Virus record (IMG/VR): IMGVR_UViG_3300032286_000851
Span: 1-25,706 of that record
DNA length: 25,706 nucleotides
Direction: 5' to 3' (one strand)
From: a virus
Each line of letters begins with the position of its first letter. Position 1 is the stretch's first letter. Below the pieces are notes generated by a model. That model ran no database searches and was not told where the DNA came from. It was given only the letters and a program-made list of their open reading frames with translations. The position numbers and the translations under genes are program-made. This document shows positions 8,394 through 14,014 of this stretch, piece by piece.

Positions 8394-8512
8394 ATTGATT
8401 GTCAATAACAATAAGCTATTGATAGTGAGAATCAATTCTCAATAGTGCAAGCGATAATGACAATCAATTGCAATAAAATGGGCTTGCAATTGACAATCAA
8501 TCGCAATAAAAT
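8394..8512. repeat. Phased repeats in the terS leader: candidate TerS binding (cosB/pac) region
   Basis: Three direct copies of TGA(C/G)AATCAAT occur at 8426, 8458 and 8491, with spacings of 32 and 33 bp, close to three helical turns. The last two extend to 22 bp (8458-8479 and 8491-8512) with a single mismatch. An exact inverted copy of 13 bp (ATTGATTGTCAAT, 8394-8406) pairs with 8489-8501. A hairpin-like GAGAAT-CA-ATTCTC lies at 8427-8440. The block is AT-rich and directly precedes terS, as cosB does in lambda. Function is inferred; no cosN cut site could be identified. Confidence 0.5.
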
Positions 8513-8520
8513 CGCACACT

Positions 8521-8549
8521 AAAAAGCCCCTAGCTTTAGGCCAGGGGCT
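8521..8549 (-). terminator. Rho-independent terminator ending the 8570-10036 minus operon
   Basis: Read on the minus strand, AGCCCCTGGC and GCTAGGGGCT form a 10-bp stem with one G-U pair, a 5-base loop and a following run of five T. It lies 21 bases after the stop of the 61-residue gene at 8570. It separates the accessory operon from the terS-led packaging operon, so the latter needs its own promoter or antitermination. Confidence 0.8.
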
Positions 8550-8569
8550 GAGACTTGGTGTCAATTAAG

Positions 8570-8755
8570 CTAGAATTCAGGGTCTAGTTTGCATTGAAAA
8601 ATCAATTCATCTAATTCTTCGATTAACTCTATCAATTCGGTGCAGTCCAGCCGTTGCCGGCGCCTATGCAATAGATTAGTTTTTAGGTCGCCTAAGTGCT
8701 CCTCAGCATCTGCAATGCTGCTGAAATGGATATCCGGCCAAGATAGGTTGTGCAT
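8570..8755 (-). CDS. Small hypothetical phage protein (61 aa)
   Basis: The gene begins at ATG 8755, sharing one base with the stop of the Cys-rich protein gene upstream (TAATG), which decides this start over longer in-frame openings. The 61-residue product is acidic and helical, with a central basic patch (HRRRQRL) and a Leu/Glu-rich helix (TELIELIEELDELIF) that could mediate a coiled-coil or protein contact. I do not recognise the family. It is the last gene before the terminator at 8521. Confidence 0.6.
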   Translation of the reverse strand: MHNLSWPDIHFSSIADAEEHLGDLKTNLLHRRRQRLDCTELIELIEELDELIFQCKLDPEF

Positions 8756-9435
8756 TATTGAGCCCCCGCGATAGCGGCCGAGGCCTTGGCCTTGCTGGCA
8801 CCGTGAGCAATAAAGGCCACAATCAACTTCGCTGGCCTGGTATGGCATATGGCGCATGTTGCACAGGTAACGGTGCTATCTGGCCTTTGAGCGGGGCAAA
8901 TTACTACCCGATTGCCGGCTGGTGTATTCCAAGCGGTTCTAGTCTCACTAGCTGGCACTGCTAGCACCGCAGGCAAGCCAGCAGACACGGCAGCATCGGC
9001 CGCTAATTCGGTCTCAGTGCTTACGTTAACGGCGAATCCTTGCCGGTTGGCTTGCCTGATTAACGCTAAGTTCTCGCCCTTGCTTAAGTCGTGGTGAGTG
9101 TAAGTATAACCGCGTTTGCCTTTGTTAGCTGCAATCATACGCCTTACAAAGCGCCTAGATATCCGGCCGCCAGTGTGCACTAGGTCGCCCGCTTGATCGT
9201 GGCGCCATAACTGAGCGTAAGGCAATGCATCAATATCTGCCAAGAATTCAGATAAGGGCTTGCCTCGCTTGCCATTGGTAACAGCATCCCAATGAATTTT
9301 TAGCGGAAAGTTTTCGGCATAACAGCCGTTACCAAGAAAGGGACAGGTCGGGGAACATGTAGCGCGGCTGCTGGTGCTAACAGGAATTGGGCCGGTTTTA
9401 GTGTTGCTAGATACTAATGAAAGGTGGAATAACAT
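8755..9435 (-). CDS. Cys-rich conserved phage protein, radical-SAM-like (Gp37/Gp68 type) candidate
   Basis: From ATG 9435 the product has 226 residues. A TTG at 9492 would add 19 residues, but the ATG start gives MLFHLSLVSSNTKTGPIPVS, the opening I recall for this phage family. Cys27, Cys31 and Cys38 (CSPTC...GNGCYAE) form CX3CX6C, and a second cluster is C180 and C191-X2-C194-X2-C197. Alternating strands (LWRHDQAGD, GYTYTHHD, FAVNVSTE, AVLAVPA, VVICPAQ) suggest a partial (beta/alpha) barrel, like the phage Gp37/Gp68 proteins related to radical-SAM enzymes. The first cluster lacks the classic CX3CX2C spacing, so iron-sulfur chemistry is unproven. Function is unknown. Confidence 0.65.
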   Translation of the reverse strand: MLFHLSLVSSNTKTGPIPVSTSSRATCSPTCPFLGNGCYAENFPLKIHWDAVTNGKRGKPLSEFLADIDALPYAQLWRHDQAGDLVHTGGRISRRFVRRMIAANKGKRGYTYTHHDLSKGENLALIRQANRQGFAVNVSTETELAADAAVSAGLPAVLAVPASETRTAWNTPAGNRVVICPAQRPDSTVTCATCAICHTRPAKLIVAFIAHGASKAKASAAIAGAQ

Positions 9436-9492
9436 TTGAGGGACTGCGTTGGGATTGGGGCCAGTGAGCCACTGGCAGGGCTTTGGTAACAA

Positions 9493-9714
9493 TCAAGCGC
9501 GCTTGATTTGATCGATCTCAGCATCTACAGGGAACTGGCCGGTGCTACGGCCCTCTAGAAAACAGTCAACCGCTTCGCCGCGATCGCGGCACTCTTCAAC
9601 AGTAAGCCAGCCCCAGCGGCCGGATGGTGTTGACCAAACAATGGAGAAAGTAAGCATGGCAGGGAAGTTGCAGTAGGGACAGGGGATGGAATTAAACGTA
9701 TCGAGGCGATGCAT
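9493..9714 (-). CDS. Small CPYC-motif hypothetical protein
   Basis: This is a 73-residue protein with CPYC near the N-terminus (MHRLDTFNSIPCPYCNFPAM), tryptophans in WSTPSGRWGWLTVEECRDRG, and an acidic end. A single CxxC plus a later Cys could bind zinc if paired with another chain. An in-frame stop directly precedes ATG 9714, so the start is fixed. The stop is immediately followed by the TTG that is the alternative start of the next gene. I do not recognise the family. A competing frame starting at 9740 overlaps an ATGA but has a biased Pro/Leu/Arg composition and was not chosen. Confidence 0.5.
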   Translation of the reverse strand: MHRLDTFNSIPCPYCNFPAMLTFSIVWSTPSGRWGWLTVEECRDRGEAVDCFLEGRSTGQFPVDAEIDQIKRA

Positions 9715-9736
9715 TCACCGGGCAAGGTCGGGCCGG

Positions 9737-10036
9737 TCATGCGAGGCCCCTCCGCACTTGGTGGCGGGTGATGCCGAGGCGGGCCGCTATGGCGCGTTGG
9801 CTTAGGCCGGCAGCTGCTAGCGATTGGATAGTAGAGGGCTGGGCCTGAGCATCGATGCGATCGGCTAGTAGCCGCAGCCAAGCGGCGACATAAGGCGCCA
9901 ACCTGACGGCGAGAACATGCACTACGGCGACGGCGATCATTGCGGCACCGATCACGGCCGAGGCAATTGCCACTAGGTCCAGGCTGCGAAGCCAAGCGGC
10001 CAGATCATCAATAGGAGGGAAGGACGGGGAGGTCAT
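9737..10036 (-). CDS. Membrane-anchored helix-turn-helix protein
   Basis: From ATG 10036 the 99-residue product has a transmembrane helix at about 19-48 (VAIASAVIGAAMIAVAVVHV) and an amphipathic linker. A C-terminal Hin-recombinase-like HTH follows (IQSLAAAGLSQRAIAARLG, then ITRHQVRRGLA) and runs to the last residue. The protein could hold DNA at the membrane or act as a membrane-tethered regulator. The same frame is open upstream to a GTG at 10159, but that extra sequence looks non-coding. It is the first gene downstream of the palindrome array, so the array may control it. The TM-HTH order is unusual for a protein of this size. Confidence 0.55.
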   Translation of the reverse strand: MTSPSFPPIDDLAAWLRSLDLVAIASAVIGAAMIAVAVVHVLAVRLAPYVAAWLRLLADRIDAQAQPSTIQSLAAAGLSQRAIAARLGITRHQVRRGLA

Positions 10037-10248
10037 AGGAGGGAAGTGCGACGGGATGACGCAAGGGACAGCTGTCGCCTCGCTCTTGCATTCTGCCGAT
10101 ATATAGGCCACTGGCGACCCATTGCGGCCAATTTGCCAATTGGCACAAAGTGCGGCCACCTAGGCCAGCTTGCGGCTGTGGCGCGTTACTTGGCACGGCG
10201 GCGCCTCGGCACCTTGGGGAAGCGGGCAGCACCAACCGGCACCGCAGC
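10037..10248. other. GC-rich stretch without a confident gene, between array and HTH gene
   Basis: No frame here is convincing. Open frames exist on both strands but have skewed Arg/Pro/Ala composition. A 12-bp perfect palindrome TGCCAATTGGCA lies at 10134-10145, inside a wider inverted repeat CCAATT-N4-AATTGG at 10128-10143. If promoters in the array drive the minus operon, this stretch is a ~200-nt leader, and the palindrome could be an operator or RNA structure. Confidence 0.35.
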
Positions 10249-10473
10249 TAGTACAAATGCACACTAATACAAATGTATTAATTAACGGTAGTGTTATAAA
10301 ATAATATTGCGCTCTAAATATAATGCAAATGTACTATAGTACAAATGTACTATTAATACAAATGTACTTTAGTATGCATGCACTATAGTACAAACGTATT
10401 AATCAACGATAGCGTTATATAGTAATATTATGCTTTTGTTATAGTACAAATGCACTATAGTACAAATATACCA
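10249..10473. repeat. Array of nine 16-bp palindromic units (LexA-box-like operators or iterons)
   Basis: Units related to TAGTACAAATGTACTA start at 10249, 10265, 10321, 10337, 10354, 10370, 10386, 10442 and 10458. Most neighbours abut at a 16-bp pitch (one at 17). The unit at 10337 is a perfect AGTACA-AA-TGTACT palindrome and fits the recalled cyanobacterial LexA pattern RGTACNNNDGTWCB. The unit at 10265 is a perfect palindrome with both half-sites changed together (TAATACA-AA-TGTATTA). Two 40-bp spacers (10281-10320 and 10402-10441) match at 29 of 40 positions. So 10265-10352 and 10386-10473 form a larger direct repeat offset by 121 bp. The block is strongly AT-rich and gene-free. Confidence 0.85.
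10333..10361 (-). promoter_or_regulatory. Promoter-like pair inside the array, minus strand
   Basis: On the minus strand, TTGTAT (10361-10356), 17 bases and TATAGT (10338-10333) form a plausible promoter made from two array units. A further pair, TTGTAC (10344-10339), 16 bases and TATATT (10322-10317), lies just downstream. Protein bound to the palindromes would cover both hexamers. Direction is towards the HTH gene at 10036. Confidence 0.35.
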
Positions 10474-10482
10474 AACACTCAA
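10454..10482 (-). promoter_or_regulatory. Outermost promoter candidate of the array, minus strand
   Basis: TTGAGT (10482-10477), a 17-base spacer and TATAGT (10459-10454) predict a start near 10447 on the minus strand. The spacer and -10 are covered by the units at 10442 and 10458, so occupancy of these would repress it. It would transcribe the whole array and then the 8570-10036 operon. Confidence 0.4.
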
Positions 10483-10541
10483 TTTATAAATTAGGCAAAA
10501 ACTACATATAAACCAACTTCGCGCCGTCTCAAAAAACACCC

Positions 10542-10589
10542 TTTAAACCGACCCCTTGCAAGTCCCTTAAACCGACCCCTTGCAAGTCC
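10542..10589. repeat. Two tandem 24-bp repeats downstream of the gpZ-like gene
   Basis: Two head-to-tail units, 10542-10565 and 10566-10589, differ only at the first base. Each reads TTAAACCGACCCCTTGCAAG plus TCC and contains the 8-bp palindrome CTTGCAAG. The second unit ends at the stop codon of the 255-residue gene. No stem-loop with a U-run fits a terminator. Possible roles are a protein site, part of an origin with the adjacent array, or a slippage duplication. Confidence 0.8.
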
Positions 10590-11356
10590 TAAATTTTTTT
10601 GACAAATTGCAAAACGGCTTGATTGAAGATCGGCAAAACATTTTTGTTAATTGCATCTTCTGCTGTAAACATAAAGTCGTAACGTTTAGCAACAGTTGGC
10701 ACCCGTTCCAATTGCTTAAACACCTGCACCGGTGTCTGCCGCATTATCCGGTAAATGCCAGGTGCTGGGATCTTGCCCTTGCCCAAGGCCCTCATCTGCT
10801 TCGCCAGAGCGTCCCTGCTGCCCACGTAAGGCACATAGGCGTAGCTGCCCTCTGTCCGGTACCTCCCGGGCCTTACAGAGGCCCTGATGTCCTCAAAAGC
10901 CTTGATCCCATAAAGTGCCTCCACATACTGCGATGCCCGCATCCGGCCCTGGGCATTGCGCTTGGTGCCAGCGGAGTTCTCGATCGGCAGCATGTAACGG
11001 CCGTTATAGCCCTCAAGCTGCGAACCCAGTCGCACTTGAAACCGAGTTTGATACACCATGCCGCCCTTGATCTGCGGCAGCAGATAGCTAGACGGCGGCT
11101 GACCCTTTGTCGCTTCGTCCCGCAGGTATATCTCGGTGTAAGGCGCAGCCTTGGTGGCTAGGTGGCGGTACAGGACGCTTTTGAGCGTAAAAGGGCTTAC
11201 ACGGTTGAACGAGTCGGTCATCTCATGCTGCAGGGCCTTACGGACCACGCTGGCAAGCCTGTTGACCGTCACTGCCGCCAGGAACGGCAATTGCACCTGG
11301 GTGACAAGGTCCAGCTCGCGCTGCAGCTGCTGACCATTGAACGAAACGGTGGCCAA
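10589..11356 (-). CDS. Phage structural protein, tail-completion gpZ-like candidate
   Basis: This 255-residue basic protein begins with a helical region (LPFLAAVTVNRLASVVRKAL, residues about 23-42), followed by FNRVSPFTLKSVLYR, then YLLPQIKGGMVYQ and a C-terminal EDAINKNVLPIFNQAV helix. I recall this arrangement from prophage proteins of 200-260 residues often grouped with minor tail protein Z or neck proteins, but the match is to general pattern only. The only possible start near the N-terminus is TTG 11356, because an in-frame stop lies upstream. That start sits directly after the U-run of a terminator, so its transcription is puzzling. It is distant from the other tail genes. Confidence 0.5.
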   Translation of the reverse strand: MATVSFNGQQLQRELDLVTQVQLPFLAAVTVNRLASVVRKALQHEMTDSFNRVSPFTLKSVLYRHLATKAAPYTEIYLRDEATKGQPPSSYLLPQIKGGMVYQTRFQVRLGSQLEGYNGRYMLPIENSAGTKRNAQGRMRASQYVEALYGIKAFEDIRASVRPGRYRTEGSYAYVPYVGSRDALAKQMRALGKGKIPAPGIYRIMRQTPVQVFKQLERVPTVAKRYDFMFTAEDAINKNVLPIFNQAVLQFVKKI

Positions 11357-11357
11357 G

Positions 11358-11394
11358 AAAAAACCCCCGGGTTACCCCATGGTAACGCCGGAGG
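11358..11394 (-). terminator. Strong Rho-independent terminator after the primase operon
   Basis: On the minus strand, CCTCCGG-C-GTTACC and GGTAAC-CCGGGGG form a 13-bp stem with one bulged C and one G-U pair, a 4-base ATGG loop, then six T. It would end transcripts of the helicase-primase operon just before the gpZ-like gene. Confidence 0.8.
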
Positions 11395-11446
11395 CCCCAA
11401 TCGCTCCTCAACTGTAGCACCAGGTGGTGGGCGGCAGCCCGGGGAT

Positions 11447-11613
11447 CTTTCCTACCTACCTACCTACCTACCTACCGCCTAACACTGGTCCGTTTATCCC
11501 CCCCTCTCCCCTTTTATACAAAGTTATAGAAATAGGTAGGTAGGTAGGAAGTAGGAAGAACGCAGTGGTGAACTGGGAAGTGCCTTTCCTACCTACCCTT
11601 TTCTTTCCTACCT
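11447..11613. repeat. CCTA/TAGG tetranucleotide repeats in opposite orientations
   Basis: Six CCTA units plus CC lie at 11451-11476, four TAGG units at 11533-11548, and shorter CCTACCTACC and CCTACC tracts at 11588-11598 and 11608-11613. In minus-strand RNA, the middle tract (CCUA)4 can pair over 16 bp with the downstream (UAGG)6, or with the shorter upstream GGUAGG tract that overlaps the primase stop. The spacer 11477-11532 holds a C-rich run. No gene lies between 11357 and 11607. Confidence 0.85.
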
Positions 11614-13635
11614 CGCCTTGGCGTAGACCCATTTGAGGGCTCCATCGAGCTGTTTTCGATGCCGTTCGTATCCCATGTCTCTCAAAATAGACGCAACTTG
11701 CATCTGATCTGAACGGGTTTGGCGCTCGATCGGTTTACAGATCGCCTCGCTCAAAAGCACCTGGCTGGTGATGGTCCTCCCTTGGTTTCGTGGCTGCTGG
11801 AGCCACGACGCGATTGGTTCAATCCAGGGTGATTCGATCAGGTAGTTCTCGTTCTCTCGATCGATGGTCGCCGCCTGCTGCTGGGACAGGTGGCTGGTGG
11901 CGCCATTGCGTACGGCTAGGACTGCTGCCGCCCATATGGCGTCCCGCTCTGCTGTGAGCGTCGTGATGTCGATCATGGGGCCATCGACTGCAACTGGAAT
12001 GATCCAAAAGCGGCGGTTGCCGGTGTCATCAGCGAGGAAGCCAGCTTCCCGGTTGGTGGAACCAACGATGATCGAACGACGCGGGAAATCCTCGGTAGTG
12101 CGGGCATATGGCATGCGAAAGGTGTCCACCTGCTGGGACAGGAACGACTTGACCTGGCCGGCATGGCGACGACCCGTTACATGATCGAGTTCGGCCCATT
12201 CCATGATCCAACTGCGGTGCAAGATCATTAAGTCGTCTTTGGATGTGATGTCGCGCAAGGCATCACTGAACCAAAGGCCGCCTAATACGCGCCAAAACCA
12301 AGACTTACCAATGCCTTGAGCACCCATTAATACGCAGGCTGAATCATGCTTACAGCCGGGGTGATAGATGCGCCTGACGGCGGCGATCAATGTGGCCCTG
12401 ACCATTGCGTCGTATAAGGTGCCAGGCTTGTCGGCGGTTCTTAAGTATTTGGTTGCCAGATGGTCAATGTTTGCTGGCGGCACCTGTGATGCAACAGAAT
12501 CAAGCCATTGCTTAACCGGATCATGCGGGTTTTCTGTTGCTACTTTGATTAAACAATCAGACGCAAGTTCTTTCGATACTTTAACGCCCTGCTCTGCAAG
12601 TCGTAAATAATAAAGGTCTATTTTGTCAATTGGCTTCCACATCAATGGATCGCCCTCTAACTGTTCTATTTGCTGCGTGAAGATATTCCAACGTAGGGTG
12701 TGGCCATGCTCTAGGCGCAATAAACGCAGTAAATCATGCGCTTCAAATTTTGGTTGCCGGCCATTGTCGGCAGGTTTAGGTAGTTGAGTTGGCTGTCGCT
12801 TGCCTAGCGTGATGGGCGCTGGTGTTGCTAGGTGGTGAAGAGTGCCAAGACCTACGCCGCCTGATGGCGAGAATGATTTCCATTTTGCTTCGCAGATGCC
12901 GGCTTCAAATTTGCCAGAGGTAGCCGACCATCCCACCCAATCTTGAAGAAGGGAATCATCGGTTGCATGTAGGGCCATGCCAACCCGTAGCCAATCGTCG
13001 TAGCTATCGGCGTAGGAAGTGGAAATGCGCGATAGATAATCACGGGCACGTTGCGCGTCTTGGAATGGATCCGGCAACCGCAATAGCGGCATTGGATCGG
13101 GTTGTTTTAACATTTGCTGAAGCAGCTCAGTTGGTGCTTCCGCAATTGGCAGTGATGATGGATCGCGATTTGGTATCCAGCGATAGGCACCGGTTGTGGG
13201 ATGAGCGCCTATTACTACTGATTGACAACCGGACCAACGCAATTCAAGCTGTTCATTTTCAATGCTGGATTTTATCTTGGTAGTTTTGATCTGATCCCAA
13301 AATGGTTTGGGAACCTGGTAGATGATTTGTAAGCGAGCGTCGCGGCCAGAGGTTACGGCCCAAGATTTAGGCAACGAGCTTAATGGCGCGTCGATCTTGT
13401 CTAAAACTTCAGATGCACCTGGGCCGTCGTGATCAACAAATAGCAACCCTTGAGATTGGGGACCTGCTATTACACCAACGGCATGGGCGCGACCTGAATT
13501 TAGCTCTGCTGCTACCTGCGATTTGGTGAGCGGATTTTTTTGCCATGCGGGCTGGTAGGGCCGCTTTTTGTCATCAACTGCAACAAACCCCCAATGGTCT
13601 GGTAGCTGCTGGAGTTGATCAAGGAGGGTCGTCAT
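11608..13635 (-). CDS. Phage primase-helicase: PrimPol + PriCT + VapE-type ATPase
   Basis: From ATG 13635 the product has 675 residues; an upstream in-frame opening to 13761 was rejected because it lies inside the VRR-NUC gene. Residues about 12-110 are a primase-polymerase domain with GLLFVDHDG (D68, D70). About 193-270 match a PriCT-2 linker domain (YDDWLRVGMALHA, W..WS). About 430-600 are a VapE/D5-like SF3-type ATPase: Walker A GAQGIGKS at 438-445, Walker B IMEWAELD at 477-484, then RRSIIVGSTN and GNRRFWIIP. It would prime and unwind DNA at the phage origin. It overlaps the VRR-NUC gene by 17 bp, and its TAG stop lies in the TAGG repeat. Confidence 0.9.
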   Translation of the reverse strand: MTTLLDQLQQLPDHWGFVAVDDKKRPYQPAWQKNPLTKSQVAAELNSGRAHAVGVIAGPQSQGLLFVDHDGPGASEVLDKIDAPLSSLPKSWAVTSGRDARLQIIYQVPKPFWDQIKTTKIKSSIENEQLELRWSGCQSVVIGAHPTTGAYRWIPNRDPSSLPIAEAPTELLQQMLKQPDPMPLLRLPDPFQDAQRARDYLSRISTSYADSYDDWLRVGMALHATDDSLLQDWVGWSATSGKFEAGICEAKWKSFSPSGGVGLGTLHHLATPAPITLGKRQPTQLPKPADNGRQPKFEAHDLLRLLRLEHGHTLRWNIFTQQIEQLEGDPLMWKPIDKIDLYYLRLAEQGVKVSKELASDCLIKVATENPHDPVKQWLDSVASQVPPANIDHLATKYLRTADKPGTLYDAMVRATLIAAVRRIYHPGCKHDSACVLMGAQGIGKSWFWRVLGGLWFSDALRDITSKDDLMILHRSWIMEWAELDHVTGRRHAGQVKSFLSQQVDTFRMPYARTTEDFPRRSIIVGSTNREAGFLADDTGNRRFWIIPVAVDGPMIDITTLTAERDAIWAAAVLAVRNGATSHLSQQQAATIDRENENYLIESPWIEPIASWLQQPRNQGRTITSQVLLSEAICKPIERQTRSDQMQVASILRDMGYERHRKQLDGALKWVYAKAR

Positions 13636-14014
13636 CACTAAAAATTTTGAGGGCGTCGGGGACAGATCGAGCGATGCCGGCGATACCACCAGCTGAGCTG
13701 ACTGCGGCATGCCACGCATGTTGCTCAGGTGATATGCGACCGGTAGGCGTTTTAACCTCAATGGAGGTGAAGACCGCTACCTGCTGGCCAACCATATCTG
13801 GCGTAATGGTTACGGTACGCCAGCCGATGAGGTCGGCGCTACCTTTGCAGAGGCCAAACTGGACGGGGCGTCCATGCTGGTCCTTAAGGGTACCGGTGTT
13901 GTTGCGAAATAACCGTAGGCCTGGCCTAGTACCTAAGGCAAGGCGGATATTTTGCTGGATCGTTTGCTCAGATGACAAGTAAAAACTGGCCGTTACGATC
14001 AAGCTTAGGCGCAC
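13619..14014 (-). CDS. VRR-NUC nuclease
   Basis: This 131-residue protein carries the VRR-NUC signature: GSADLIG (D61), SIEVKTPTG (E86, K88) and SPEQHAW (Q98). Such stand-alone phage nucleases are thought to cut branched or flapped DNA during replication. The frame opens at ATG 14014 inside the 3' end of the HNH/AP2 gene (47-bp overlap); a TTG at 13978, just past the HNH stop, would give 119 residues and keep all motifs. The true start may have been altered when the endonuclease gene inserted. It precedes the primase with a 17-bp overlap. Confidence 0.8.
   Translation of the reverse strand: MRLSLIVTASFYLSSEQTIQQNIRLALGTRPGLRLFRNNTGTLKDQHGRPVQFGLCKGSADLIGWRTVTITPDMVGQQVAVFTSIEVKTPTGRISPEQHAWHAAVSSAGGIAGIARSVPDALKIFSDDDPP

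Noticed and set aside
8342-8398. 18-codon plus frame after the 8268 promoter as a gene
   Set aside because: Too short, no ribosome-binding site, and no conserved feature; kept only as a remark on the promoter.
9580-9587. GCGATCGC (HIP1-like) octamers here and at 17746-17753 as proof of a cyanobacterial host
   Set aside because: Two copies in 25.7 kb are only slightly above chance, so they are not useful evidence.
9555-9995. Minus frame beginning near 9740 with an ATGA overlap to the HTH gene
   Set aside because: The product is Pro/Leu/Ser-rich without pattern and overlaps the more protein-like CPYC gene (9493-9714).
10185-10240. Short minus-strand peptide frame with a GTG start ending RRRRAK, as a leader peptide
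   Set aside because: Only 18 codons, no ribosome-binding site, and no attenuator structure nearby.
10249-10473. Array as a CRISPR
   Set aside because: Units are 16 bp, palindromic and mostly abut without unique spacers, and no cas gene is present.
10542-10589. 24-bp repeats as a transcription terminator
   Set aside because: No stable stem directly precedes a U-run; the T-run at 10536-10531 follows unpaired sequence.
10580-11161. 193-codon open frame on the plus strand opposite the gpZ-like gene
   Set aside because: His/Leu/Arg-skewed composition and no start context. The minus frame has balanced composition and phage-protein patterns; the plus frame is its shadow.
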